Assembly (NCBI GenBank): GCA_030340625.1
Contig: JAOPHQ010006616.1
Location: 16,001 to 80,000, forward strand
DNA from: Merluccius polli
Lineage: Eukaryota > Chordata > Actinopteri > Gadiformes > Merlucciidae
Length of the DNA stretch: 64,000 nt
Direction: 5' to 3'
Part shown: piece after piece, positions 44,445 to 54,924 of the stretch
Position numbering within the stretch: position 1 is the stretch's first letter
Layout of the letters: each line of letters opens with the position of its first letter
The notes under the pieces: model-generated
The model's database searches: none
What the model saw: the letters and a program-made list of their open reading frames with translations, nothing else
Told to the model about the DNA's origin: nothing
Translations under genes and position numbers: made by a program

Positions 44445-44682
44445 GGTGTGTGTGTGTGTGTGTGTGTGTGTGTTGGTGTGTGTGTGTGTGTGTGTCGGTG
44501 TGTGTGTGGATGTAGGTGCGTGTGTTTTTGTTTGGGTACGTGTGTACATGTGTGTATTTTGGTTGCGTTTCTGTTGCCGTGTGTGTGCAAACGTGTTTGT
44601 TTGCATTGGTGTCTTTGTGTGGCTGTGAGGCATGCATGTGAGGTGAGATGAGTGCGTGTGTGTGTGTGTGTGTGTGTTTGTA
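44445..44682. repeat. (GT)n clusters
   Basis: GT at 44445-44515 and 44655-44680. Confidence 0.9.
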
Positions 44683-44779
44683 TTTGTCTAGCTGTAGTGT
44701 AGACTAACAAGTCAGTCTCTAAACTCTTCGCTCAATTAGAGGACAATCTTCCAAGTTTCGTCGCTAAAAGTGGGTGGAA

Positions 44780-45120
44780 AAGTCAAAAGTCTTGAGGGGC
44801 GGCCCTTCATACCGGGGCGGTGACATGCAGATGGCGTGTGCGCTTGTAAACACTTGCATTATTATTAAAATGTTTAGGCGGCGAGATCTCCATTCGCCTG
44901 GTAATGCGAGACTAAGCCTCGTGAGACCATCCCGATATTCACGTTCATGTTTCGCAATTAATCTCAGTAATTGATTTCCAAATATGGGCACAGCCTTACT
45001 TCGTTAAGAGAAACTCCGGCCAATCAGAAGTGACGCTCTTCGCCCTCGCCGAGTAAAAAGCAAAAGGCACATTCATCTCCGAGATCCACGCAGATTTTCT
45101 ATTAAACCTTTAACAGTCGT
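44780..45120. other. Unique block with a perfect CArG box
   Basis: Single-copy sequence containing CCAAATATGG at 44978-44987, a perfect CC(A/T)6GG site for SRF-type MADS factors, close to 'CAATTAATCTCAGTAATTG'. A CCAAT-like 'GGCCAATCAG' lies at about 45019. No gene was recognised. Confidence 0.35.
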
Positions 45121-45311
45121 TATTCAGTCTATTTCAGATAAACAGTTTTGATTGCTCTGTTGGATTGCTGCTACAGATTGCTATTCTGCAGGCTGCAGCG
45201 CTCCTTGTTCAAACTAACCCCCCCCCCCTCCCTAGTGCTGATTATTGGGCCTATCATTTTTACATTTTCGCAAAAAGGCTTTCAATGGGACGGAGGCCAG
45301 ACTGATCTGCA

Positions 45312-45333
45312 GAGAGAGAGAGAGAGAGAGAGA
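45312..45333. repeat. (GA)n microsatellite
   Basis: About 11 GA units at the 3' border of the LINE relic. Confidence 0.95.
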
Positions 45334-45339
45334 AACAGA

Positions 45340-46178
45340 ATGTGAACTTGTGTGAGATGAGGCCGGTCTCGCGAGGCGGCGGAGCACAATATTATCATGC
45401 GCCCAGTATTACAGACTTTCAATTGCTTGGTCCATATAATCCATATATAGATTAAAAAGAACCGGGGACACGATTCCCCCTTGTCTGACGCCATTGCTTA
45501 ACCCAAACGGGGCGGAGACGCTCTCGCCCTTTTGTACTTGAATCGTCTGGCGGGCTTATCGGCGAGCCAGACAACAGCTTTCTATGATTAAAATTATCAA
45601 AAAGCTGCGGAAACACCAATGAAACACAAAAGACCTGATGAGTTTTTGGTCTCTATATTTAGGCACATATACCCCAAGTCAGTGCCGTGTTTAACTTTAA
45701 AACATACCTGGTTATCTGCGGCGTTAATAAACTCATTGAAGCCATCCGGCAGGACGGTTTCTAGGACTTGTGACAGTAAGCTGGCTAGCGCTAAGGGCCC
45801 GCAGTTATCCAGGCTGCCAACTTCACCAGCTTTGTCCTTAATAACTGGCAGTAGCAGAACAGACAACATGGCGTCTGGTAACAAGCCATGAGTCATAAAG
45901 CCAGTAAAACAAATAGCAAGGACAGCCGCTCTCCTCGTCGTAACGGCGTATTTAAGGTGTTCGGCGGTAATATGATGTAGACCGCTTGCTGTATTAGCGG
46001 ACAGCTTGTTTATAGCCCGGTATACCTGATGTGACATAATCACCGCTGAGCTATTACTCTCAATGTTGTCTGCCTTATACAAATCACTTTGTGTACAGTA
46101 GAATAAGGCACTGTAATGCCCTCGCCATAACTCAGCGATATCGTCTGAGACGCCATCTAACAGCGCATGGGAGATGTT
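45340..46178 (-). pseudogene. LINE reverse transcriptase relic (CR1/L2/Rex1 group)
   Basis: On the minus strand a long frame from about 46178 reads 'DIAELWRGHYSALF', then 'INKLSANTASGLHHITAEHL', 'LLPVIKDKAG', 'LDNCGPLALASLLSQVLE', and 'ADNQVCFKVKHGTDL'. These are the fingers and palm segments of non-LTR reverse transcriptases (usual form DNYRPIALAS and QFGFKxxHGTD). After frameshifts, 'LSNGVRQGGIVSPVLFNLYM' near 45430-45500 is the RT motif before the catalytic site. The catalytic (F/Y)xDD block is not recognisable downstream. Frameshifts and the changed Arg (CGP for YRP) show it is dead. Confidence 0.85.
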
Positions 46179-46410
46179 TAGATAGATATATATGTTTTAC
46201 AGCTCTTAATAACTTAGTTTTTTCAAGATATCCAAAGCATTGTTACTTAGCAATTTCTTAGCCATAGTCCTAAAGCAGAATAAATGGCATGCTTATATAT
46301 TGCCATAGCTACATAAAGTGCCAACATTGGGATGTAAAAATAAGGCAACCGCTTGCTTTAAAATGTCCGCGCGACGAGGATTGGGTTAAACTAGTTAACT
46401 AGTTCCTACA
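46179..46410. other. Unique sequence
   Basis: Nothing recognised between the LINE relic and the hAT MITE. Confidence 0.4.
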
Positions 46411-46414
46411 TTAC

Positions 46415-46798
46415 CAGGGTATGTGCAGGTTTCAGCAAGTCAAATTTAAGACTTTTTAAGACCTTTTTAATACCACCTTGAATGAAATTTAAGACCTAGA
46501 ACACGTGATGGTGGGGGGGATCCGCTGTATTACAACCCCAGCATAGCAGACTAGCTAGCAAGCGCGCTGATAACCGTTTATATATGCAGCTAGCAAGAAA
46601 GAAGCCTCTCTACATGTCCTTCCCGAAAAGTCCCACGAGAAAAATAAATAAATAAATAGTCCTGCCCCGACAAATTTAAGACCTTGAGTTACAGTATTTA
46701 AGACCAGCATATGACATTGTTAACGAATTTAAGACTTTTTAAGGCCTTAAATTTAGAAACATGAATTTAAGACTTTTTAAGGATGCGCGGACACCCTG
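46415..46798. mobile_element. hAT MITE with 5-bp target duplication
   Basis: It starts 'CAGGGTATGTGCAGG' and ends with the near-complement 'GCGCGGACACCCTG'. The direct repeat ATTAC flanks it (46410-46414 and 46799-46803). It contains repeated 'AATTTAAGACTTTTTAAG' segments in both orientations. CAGGG...CCCTG ends indicate hAT. Related terminal fragment: 35934-36030. Confidence 0.85.
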
Positions 46799-46871
46799 AT
46801 TACGTACGTAAGTGACCACAACCAGCTTGGTCATTAAATGTCTCATGTTCTTGTAAACCTTTTATAGGAAA

Positions 46872-47111
46872 ATGTCTATGGAGATTCATTTATGCATCCA
46901 GGTAATTGTAGTTTCAACAAAAGGTTTAATCTTAAAACACTGGATTTAAAAACTAAAAACATGGGATCATGTGACCGCCTTGCGTATTAAAGCCAGAGTT
47001 ACTTCCTGTGCACACTTAACAACTGATGAAGGTGTTTGGGTGAACACTGAAACGTCTTGTACTTTATACGTTTTTAAATCCAGTGTTTTAAGATTAAACC
47101 TTTTGTTGAAA
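46872..47111. mobile_element. Retroelement-like insertion with inverted arms and a hammerhead-like core
   Basis: A 13-bp direct repeat, CTTTTATAGGAAA, flanks it (46859-46871 and 47112-47124). Inside, 46911-46953 and 47070-47112 are perfect 43-bp inverted repeats; the last arm base overlaps the first base of the right direct repeat. Between them, 47019-47060 has the conserved order of a minimal hammerhead ribozyme (see the ncRNA entry). Penelope-like retroelements and related retrozymes are known to carry such hammerheads in their terminal repeats, so this is probably a fragment of that class. No coding sequence is present. Confidence 0.6.
47019..47060 (+). ncRNA. Candidate minimal hammerhead ribozyme
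   Basis: Core elements in order: stem I strand ACAA (47019-47022), CTGATGA (47023-47029), then stem II (AGGTGTT with AACACT, one bulged G, loop TGGGTG). These are followed by GAAAC (47049-47053), GTC as cleavage triplet (47054-47056) and TTGT (47057-47060), which pairs with ACAA. Stem III would be only the self-complementary ACGT, as in dimer-type hammerheads of Penelope-like elements. The base of stem II is A-U instead of the usual G-C, which may weaken it. Activity is not shown by the sequence. Confidence 0.5.
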
Positions 47112-47124
47112 CTTTTATAGGAAA

Positions 47125-48425
47125 GGTTGAACATACGGGAGGTTTATTTTACGGGGGTTTATTTGACTATTTTAAGAAAGTCCACGGAAAAACGGGAGGG
47201 TTGACACTGACAGGTATGTTTCTTGCATTAGTGAGCTCCTTGCGCTGGAGTCCAGGCCCTTGTCTGGGTCTACATGATTTAAAGGCTTCACAGGCTTCTT
47301 TATGTGTCTTATTTTTTAATGCTTTGCAGTCTCACCGGCGTGTTACAAAGAGCGTACAGCGTGTATCGCATAATATGTATTGACATGGCTGAAGGTATAT
47401 GAGCGGCCGCCGCCGCTGCCCCCATACAGAAAACCTCATCCACACCAATGAAGCATCAGCAGAACTAACACTAAGGCCTCACTAATGTAAGTATAGCTGT
47501 CATTATGCAAAAAAGCACTTTGCTTGACAATATAAAATGTATTATCTTGACAGAATTGGGCCATGCGATTGGCAAAAACAGTAAGTTCCTGTCTGAGATG
47601 TCCGCGTTCATATCCCCGGTGATATATAGACCAGAAGAGGTATTATCTCGAACGAGGGGACGGATGAAGGCACGCCTATTTAGATATTCATCCTCATATG
47701 CACACATCTGGGATTTCCTTGTCATTGTGAGTAAACTGTATCGCGAATACAAACAGTCAACAACCGAGCCTCGCCGCATTTACCGACGACGAGTCAAGCT
47801 TCGTAGAAAAGACGAACCCCCCCGGCGTCCGACCGTCCGACGCCCGACGTCAGTCACATCCTCCCCCACCGGCAGCCCCCGTGAAAGTTGCAGTTTTTAT
47901 CGAAAGTTTAGTTTTTCCCCCCAAGTCCTTGCTTTGCCTTAAAAAAAAAACGTCTCCTGCATACATAGTATGTCGCAGCTCTCCATAAGGTTGTCAACAA
48001 CTTTATCTTTATCTAGCGCTGCGGCCCAGACGCCAGGCCAAGACAAATGCCAAAATCCTGAGTGTTGATGTCGCAATATATCCAATATAATACTCTATAT
48101 CCAATATATCAATATACTGGAATACATTGTGACACTTTCTCTTGCGATACGTTATCGATACGCCGGCGCCAAATATTGATATCTGTGTTAAAACATGTTG
48201 GCCGCTCTGAACGGCGTAGGTGTTAAGCCAGCTGCCATTTTGAATCACGACTTCATGACTCCTCGACTCCTCATCTGCTGCTGAATAACTCGCCGGTGAA
48301 TGGAGCGAAGGACCGACACGCGTGTGCCATGTGACGGTATCAGCTTGACCTTGAGGTGTCCTTTAGAAAAAAACTTGTTAGCTGCACTGACTAACTTCTC
48401 ATGTCTGGCGACACGCCGTGTTGCG
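47125..48425. other. Unique sequence, no gene recognised
   Basis: A 145-codon plus frame at 47505-47942 has no recognised domain. AT-rich 'CAATATATC' patches around 48080-48120 may be an eroded MITE like the one at 33333. Confidence 0.3.
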
Positions 48426-48429
48426 TTTG

Positions 48430-48452
48430 TGTGTGTGTGTGTGTGTGTGTTT
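48430..48452. repeat. (GT)n microsatellite
   Basis: About 11 GT units. Confidence 0.95.
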
Positions 48453-48454
48453 AA

Positions 48455-49075
48455 CTTCTCGCAATTACGCGTGCAAGTACGTTTCTTTTTCTTCGACGAA
48501 CAAACAAAAAAGCTGAAACCGTGAAACAAAAAATAAGAGGATATGGAGCAAATGAGGAAGAGATTGAAGGGCTGGATATATTTTATAACGTCAGCTTAAT
48601 GGAACGGCGCTGCGACGTGGGCGACGCGTCGGAGGCATCGCCCTAAAAATAAACACCTCGCAAAAAACAATATCGAGTCGTCGCTAATTGATTGCGGCAA
48701 ATGTATCTTTACCCAAATTGTATCTCATATCCAAGTGGCACCGTATCTAAATCCTGTAAATGTGTCCCCGCCGCCGCCGCCGCCGATATTTCAGGGTAAC
48801 GTCCGGCGATATCAGACTTTGGGGATGAAGCGGCGGCGCGCCCGGCTCTTCAAACGACTTCAATACTTTTAAGTGTGTATCTCTATGTGGCTAACAGAGG
48901 TTTTATGTAACCGCAACATCACAACAACATTGTCCCCCCCCCCTCCCACCCATCAAAATCTGACTCACTATTTCGCCCTTGCTTCAAGTTGTACTTCAAA
49001 ACCGAATAAACTTGGCAAGGTCTCTCGCTCGCCTAAAAAAAACAACAGCTTTTCGTACATTATTGCACAAGCGAA
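48455..49075. other. Unique sequence
   Basis: A short (GCC)n at about 48769-48784. No gene was recognised. Confidence 0.35.
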
Positions 49076-49079
49076 TGCG

Positions 49080-49535
49080 AGTAGCAGCGGCGGCGGCGGC
49101 GCGGATGGCTGAGAGAGAGAGAGAGACAGAACAAAGAGGGGAGGGGAAAAAAAGGGGGGAGAGAGATTGTACAACAGATTGTGATGGAAGAGAGGAGCGC
49201 TGGAGGAGGAGGGGGAGGTTAACAGCAGCAGAGGTTGGACAGGGTAAGAGAGGGAGGTGATGGTGGTGGGGGGGGGTGAGGGTGAGGTGGGGGGGGGGGG
49301 TCGTGGTAGACAGCGAGGGGACGCATCAAGGGGGAGTTGTGTGTGGGGGGGGGGGGGACAGGGAAGGACAAGACGAGGAGGGGAAAACATCTGTGTGTGG
49401 ACGCAGTGAGCCGTGTGTGTGTGATACACTGGAGCGCCGCGGCGACACCGGGGGTCACCTGTCAGGTGTGGGGGGGGAGGGGGGGGGGGGGAGGGGGCCA
49501 CAGGAAGACAGGAGCCCCAGACAGCTGCAAGGAAG

Positions 49536-49566
<31 letters not shown>

Positions 49567-49720
49567 GGGGGGGGGGGGGGATGTTTATATATCCGTTTTG
49601 AAGATTAATAACCGCAAACACACACATTCATCGTGTGCGAGTTATGCGGGTGTGTGTGTGTGTGTGTGTGTGTGTGGGCGAGGTGTTTTGTGTGTGTGTG
49701 TTTTGCGTGTGCGTGTGCGG
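49080..49720. repeat. G-rich simple-repeat region
   Basis: GGC, GA, GGGA and poly-G blocks (G15 at 49566-49580) with GT runs at 49540-49565 and 49650-49677. The 219- and 229-codon frames on the two strands come from this composition. Confidence 0.85.
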
Positions 49721-49729
49721 GCTGCAGAC

Positions 49730-50700
49730 AAGAGGAGAAGATACATATTTGTTTTTGGATTAGGAATAATTTCAGATGATTACAATGTTTGTGCTGCGGT
49801 GACAGTAGTCTACTTGAGCCATATGCTCCTGTCACAGATCCTACACTGCAGCTCACAAAGCTTGTTCTCGTATTATGACGGGCACAAAATGGTCGCATCG
49901 TCGTCGCAGTCTTTCTTCGCCCTTTGCCATTGTCATCCGCCTGACCTTGGGGGGCGAGCGGTGACACGTGCGCAGTGTGTTACGGTGATAATGAATATGT
50001 TAGTGTGTACAGAGTTTGTCTTTTAAACCGGCTTTTCTGACTGGCTTCAGCTGCTACTTTGAAGCCGACGCCATTGAAGAACCCGTGAGTGGGTATTTTT
50101 TGTTTTCTACAAACGGTGCACAATTTGGGCGATGGCTACAGGCCCAAAGAGCTTTATTTTTTCCCATAGTTTTTTTCTAATGGCATACTTTTCTTTTTTT
50201 TTTTTGTATTTCCCTTTGCCTTTAAAACATTCAAAACAATACGATAATGGCTCTTTTTTTCCCGTAACGTTTGTTGGGGGAAACTACGTTTATTGCATTA
50301 GGTGGGAGGAAAAACCGTCGCAGCCTTGTGGAAGATTACTTGTTTGCTTAAAAAAGGGAAAATAGTTTTGGGTTTTGTGCACCAGAGGAGAGCAGGTGAG
50401 GTGAGCTGGTGTCTTTTTAGCTGTAGGCGAAGAGAGAGCCGCCCTGTTGCCATAGCACTTGGTGAATAATAAGAGGGAGATACTGTACAGATATGCAATG
50501 CATTGAAACACATTCTAAATAGACTGGGCTTTTTTTCTTCTCTTTTCTACTGAGAAAAAAGTTTTACAAAATATACAAAAAGCATCACATCACCTGTCCC
50601 TGCGATCGAAGCTACACGTGTCAAATCCAACACAACGCAACTGAAAATCTTTTTTTTCCCCCTCCCTGAGCGCGAACTTCAGGGAGGAATAAAGTGATGC
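49730..50700. other. Unique sequence, no gene recognised
   Basis: Contains 'CCTGTTGCCATAGCACTTGG' at about 50441, a single X-box-like half site like those in the 44-bp array, and T-rich runs near 50190. No exon was recognised. Confidence 0.35.
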
Positions 50701-50710
50701 GTGGGGGGAG

Positions 50711-50711
50711 A

Positions 50712-50748
<37 letters not shown>

Positions 50749-50749
50749 T
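50711..50749. repeat. (GAT)n microsatellite
   Basis: About 12 GAT units. Confidence 0.95.
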
Positions 50750-50939
50750 GCCGCGTCGGACGCGTTTATCCACCCGCGCTTACGACGGCTGACAGCGAGC
50801 CCTGGCGTCTCGTCTGCCACCCGCGGTTTCCGAGGGAATCGAACCTGTGTGTGTTGTGTTAATTAGAGGCCGAGAAATCGGCCCTTTTTGATGTTTTGAA
50901 CGGGCGCCGCACTAGTGCATCTGAATTCAGTGTAAGTTT

Positions 50940-50974
50940 CTTCGGATAAATGCGTCTGCAGAACGACTAAATAG
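50940..50974 (+). mobile_element. SINE tail split by a hAT element
   Basis: 'TCGGATAAATGCGTCTGC' followed by 'AGAACGACTAAATAG' matches the teleost SINE tail. Element copy B (50975-51433) is inserted immediately after it. Confidence 0.55.
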
Positions 50975-51433
50975 CAGTCCGTCCAGGATTTCACGGGCCT
51001 TTTTTGTGATTGTTGCGGCCTAAAATGCCTGATGTTGCGTGAGCTTTTCCAAAAAATTGCGATGAAAGTTGCGGCGTTTTTTAGGCTTTTGTTGCGATTA
51101 CAGTGCGAGAGGAAGTGAAAGTTGTGATAAAAGTTGCGAAAGTTGCGATTTTTTAATCTTTTTAATTTTATTTTAATCTCTTTTGCAGACATATTGGTTG
51201 GCAAGTGTGACATGTTGGACGCGCACATGCTGCATTTCTTGAATATCTTGAACGTGGTAAACATGGAAGTAAGGTGGAAGGTAGTTTGTCGACGTCAGTT
51301 CAAGACGACGCCAATGATTGGTTAAATTTGTGGGAAAGTTGCGGTGATTGGTTAAAATTGCAACACCGCCCTGAATTCGCTGAAGTTGCGTTGAAGTTGC
51401 AAATCGCAACATCGCGAAATCCTGGAGGGTCTG
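50975..51433 (+). mobile_element. Non-autonomous hAT-like element, copy B (6-bp TSD)
   Basis: It starts 'CAGTCCGTCCAGGATTT' and ends 'GAAATCCTGGAGGGTCTG'. The direct repeat AAATAG flanks it (50969-50974 and 51434-51439). Sequence, repeated 'AAAGTTGCGA' motifs and an internal frame ('DILVGKCDMLDAHMLHFLN') match copy A at 3541-3948, with a different internal spacer (about 50 bp longer). Both copies keep the frame open across about 37 shared codons, with mostly conservative changes. Confidence 0.88.
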
Positions 51434-51479
51434 AAATAGGAACATGTAGGTACGTAGATGCATGCACATGTCCTCAATG

Positions 51480-51595
51480 AGCAGGTAGGGGGAAGATGCG
51501 GCACATTTGTTTCAAACTACAGACATTGGGGATCGAACCCAGATCCCGGGAGTTAAAACCCCCTGGCAACTGGGACAACCTGCCCCCTGTCATCC
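51480..51595 (-). mobile_element. tRNA-derived SINE fragment
   Basis: On the minus strand 'CTGGGTTCGATCCCC' is a B box followed by SINE-like body. It probably belongs to the same insertion as the tail at 50940 or to a second, inverted copy. Confidence 0.5.
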
Positions 51596-51599
51596 TATC

Positions 51600-52485
51600 A
51601 CTGTGTCTGTTTTGTGAGAGAGAGCTCCTGACATTTTCACAATTGCGTTGGCTAACATCCTCGCCTGCGTGTAACGGCCGTCGCTTGATTTGAATGTCAA
51701 CGCTGATGTTTGTTCATTAGCGTCTCGGCCGATTGTCTTTGTGGCGCCGGATGGTTTAAAACGCGGGGCATCATCGCCTGCAAGGTCAGGTTCGCCGCAC
51801 CTCGGTGCAATGAGACCGTCTGGATTAACACTGCAAACGCATTCAAATCTAACACAATCGAATCTAGTCTGACACACGTAATATAATTAAATCTAGCCTT
51901 GTCTCGCCTATTGTGATAGTCAAGCCCTCTTTTCTAAAGTCTCCTAAAGTCTAAGTTTCCTTTTTATTATTTTTTACATTCACATTCAAAATAATCTTTT
52001 TTTCTATTTACCAATATTGATAAATGTTCACAGACAGACAAATTATTAGTCAAATGCCAAAATATGAAGAAAGAAAGAACGAAAATACCAAACATACCTT
52101 TTAGAAAGTGTTTTTTTAATTTTCTCTATCTCAAGGTCTCCCCTCCTTGAGTCGCAAAGACTGCACTCCACATCCTGGGTGAAACTGTTATTTGTACGCG
52201 TCGCAGATCCACTTTTCCTACAGTGTACTATTTATTAGCACGGCTGCAAGATTAGCTAGATTAGTCATTGGGAAACTCAATTTTGCCAAGTTCTCATCAG
52301 ACGCAAAGCAATGCGTGACAAACGCCGCATCCCAGTACTGTACTGTACTGTCAAAAGGTCGAAGTTTTTTTATTCGCCATTTGTGCAAAAACCAGACAGA
52401 CTAAACACAGGTATTCTTGTGCAGGGCTTCCCAAATCAAGTTCAGAGTAAAACAATGCATGATGCAAACAGCATCATGTTCAACT
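51600..52485. other. Unique sequence, no gene recognised
   Basis: AT-rich from 51900. No element ends were seen. Confidence 0.4.
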
Positions 52486-52489
52486 AGGG

Positions 52490-52560
52490 GTTAGGGGCCT
52501 TTGGGTTCAAACCCACAAACTTTTGGCTGGGCAGCAAAAAAACGAACCACAAAACTATCC
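52490..52560 (-). mobile_element. Possible SINE fragment
   Basis: 'TGGGTTCAAACCCAC' followed by 'TTTTGGCTGGGC' parallels the SINE fragment at 11890-11930. Confidence 0.4.
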
Positions 52561-52624
52561 TTCCCCCTATCTCAAACTATCTAATCCTCATGCTAATGCT
52601 TGCAATAGTAAGTAAGCAAGTAAG

Positions 52625-52805
52625 TAATTAAGTACAACTTTATTTGTATAGCACTTTTTTAATAGAGGTTACAAAGTTACATCAGCCAAAATGCAGAAAA
52701 GAAAAAGGAAAACACAGAAAAGAAATCACATTCAAAAGTACATACAAAGACAACGCACATACGAACACCGAAAGCATTCGGCAACCTAGAGCTCGCCCAT
52801 AAAAT
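52625..52805 (-). mobile_element. Dispersed repeat, 3' part (split by LINE)
   Basis: 'ACTTTATTTGTATAGCAC' is the reversed tail of a common teleost dispersed repeat. The other part of the same repeat resumes at 53940 on the far side of the LINE. This implies the LINE inserted into it. Confidence 0.6.
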
Positions 52806-52809
52806 TAAA

Positions 52810-53322
52810 GAAAGATAGATAGATAAATAAGTACTTTTATTATCCCCGCGGGGGGAATTACTTTGCCGCAGCGCAGCGGCACAACAAGACAGGACAAGAC
52901 GAAACAATAAACTCACAGTAGACAACAGAAACCCGGAGCACATCGTAAAAATATACATTATACAAACGCATTGTAGTGATTCTAGCGGGCTAGGGAGTTA
53001 AAATAGATAAGTCAACGGGTAGAGATGCAGAGAAATGTTAAAGGTGACTATGAGATAAATATACCGTACGGAAAACCATGATATTTACAGATATGAGGGC
53101 AACGGTATGCAATGATAAAAAGCAAGGCTCAGGGGCGCCGTGTGCGAGTCGCAGACTGTGATGTGCGGGCCACCGAGGCGGGACTTGCTCCTCTGAGGCG
53201 TGGTCACCATCCTCTCCTCTTCCTCTTGCCTCTTACCGAGCCAAGGGCCGCTCCCCAGGACAGACCCCGCTTTCCTGAGCAGTTTGTCTTACCTGTCATC
53301 CTCCGCTTCGACGCCGCGGCCC

Positions 53323-53367
<45 letters not shown>

Positions 53368-53935
53368 GAAGACCGCATGTACAGCATTGTCCTGCATACA
53401 TACGAAGGAGCCGACCCTCCTTAGGAAATACAATGGGCTCCGGCTCTGGCTCTTGTGTACCGCCTCAGTGTTCCCGGTCCGGTCCGGCTTGCTGTCCAGG
53501 CCCAGTACACCCAGGTACTTATAGGATTTGCACCAGCTCCACATCCACCCCCCTGGGTGGACACAGGGGTGACTGGGGCCTTCGTTATGGCCTGAAGTCC
53601 ACCGCCGGCTCCCTGGTTTTCCCCAGGTTGAGCTGCGGGTGGTTCTGGCTGCACCACTCAGAAAAGTCAACAACCAGTCCTCTGTGTCGTCCCCCCCCCC
53701 CCAACACATCCAACAATCACAGAGTCATCCGAAAAAAAACATCTGTAGGTGACAGGACTGTGAGTTGTACCTAAAGTCAGATGTGTAACGGGGGGGAACG
53801 GAAAGGGACCCAGCACGGTCCCCTGGGGGACCCCCCCGTGTTACTGACTACCAGTCCTGCAGCCTCACATACTGTGGTCTGCCAGTCAGGTCTGTAATCC
53901 AGCGGACCAGGGGGGGCGGCAAAGGCCATCCTAAA
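52810..53935 (-). pseudogene. L2/CR1-type LINE relic (reverse transcriptase and 3' tail)
   Basis: Minus strand, from high to low coordinates: 'DLTGRPQYVRLQDW' near 53880, 'YTSDFRYNSQSCHLQ' near 53760, catalytic 'FSDDSVIVGCV' near 53720-53735, 'SYKYLGV' at about 53506-53526 and 'SPLYFLRRVGSF' near 53430. A (CA)n of about 40 bp at 53326-53366 splits the frame. A decayed 'NKLxRKAGSVLG'-like region follows. The 3' end at 52810-52865 has 'AATTCCCCCCGCGGGGATAA' and TATC repeats, the usual (TATC)n tail. Catalytic DD is kept, but many frameshifts make it dead. Confidence 0.85.
53326..53366. repeat. (CA)n microsatellite inside LINE
   Basis: About 20 CA units within the LINE relic. Confidence 0.95.
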
Positions 53936-53939
53936 AAAA

Positions 53940-54262
53940 AAGTGGGGTTTGAACTGTTTTTTTAAAGAAATCAACAGACTCTGCTGATTGGACGAGGGAG
54001 ATTGTCCCAGAGTCCGGGTGCCAGAACAGCAAATGCAGAAAAGCCTCTGGTTTTTAGTTTGGCACGCGGTACGGCCAACAGGTTTCGGTCGGATGGCCTA
54101 AGTGACCGCTCGGCGGTGTAAGGGCTTAGTGGCAATGTGGGAAATGTAGGCAGGAGCTAAGCCATTTAATTACTTTTAAGCCTTGCCTTAAAAGTAATTA
54201 AAATAATCTTAAAATCGATCCCGAACTTTACAGGCAGCCGATGTAGTGAGGCAAAAATGGAA
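53940..54262 (-). mobile_element. Dispersed repeat, 5' part (split by LINE)
   Basis: Contains 'TCAACAGACTCTGCTGATTG', 'GTCCCAGAGTCCGGGTGCCA' and 'TCTTAAAATCGATCCCGAAC', known from a widespread teleost repeat. It is continuous with the tail at 52625-52805 if the LINE is removed. Confidence 0.6.
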
Positions 54263-54264
54263 GC

Positions 54265-54900
54265 AGCGCAGACCGGCTGTGTTACTGAACACTTGAGGCT
54301 GTTCAGTGTTAGCAACGCAAGCCATTAACTCCCTAGTATGTTTAGATAACGTCCTTATATATTTAAGAAATCATTTGCATTAATGCATGCATGGCTGTGC
54401 AGTTTAATGACTAGATAAATGAGATGTATATTTAATTAAACTGCGTGGTTAGATAACGGCGGGCCCGTTTGAACAAGCGCCACAATAGGCCTACTTTCGA
54501 ATGAGGAGGGATGAACACGCGTGACATTTAGTCATCACCGCAAAGATTAAATGAACATATTGATGTGTGAAGGTAGTGTAAATCTGTGTTTTGCTTCTGA
54601 CGAGGTTAATTGGGGACCTGATATGCCGTTTTGCATTATTGCGCAACGTACGCAACATCTTATTTACTTCCCTCTCTCTCTCCATGCGTGGGATCCTCCG
54701 AGTCGAAGATAGTAGATGAGAAAAGATAACGCATTCGAAGCAGCGCCGATGGGGTTAAAAATTGAAGCGGTTCGGGTCTCTCTAAGTGGGCGGGACCTTT
54801 ACACTATCTTATCGTTAACACGGCGAGGTCGGAGACAAACTAGTTTTTCGTTTAGTTTCAGTGTTGCAGAAAATCAGAGCCACACATACGACCAACGCCT
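54265..54900. other. Unique block, candidate regulatory element at 54340-54660
   Basis: Single-copy sequence with 'CATTTGCATTAATGCATGC' (POU/homeodomain-like) and several TAATTAAA cores. No gene was recognised. Confidence 0.35.
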
Positions 54901-54924
54901 CTACATCTCTCATCAGAGTGAAAT

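Noticed and set aside
48050..48190. Second copy of the 'TAGGGCTGG' MITE
   Set aside because: Only AT-rich CAATATATC patches are similar; neither terminal repeat is recognisable.
48968..50026. Open frames of 219 and 229 codons
   Set aside because: Derived from poly-G, GA and GT blocks; no conserved motif.
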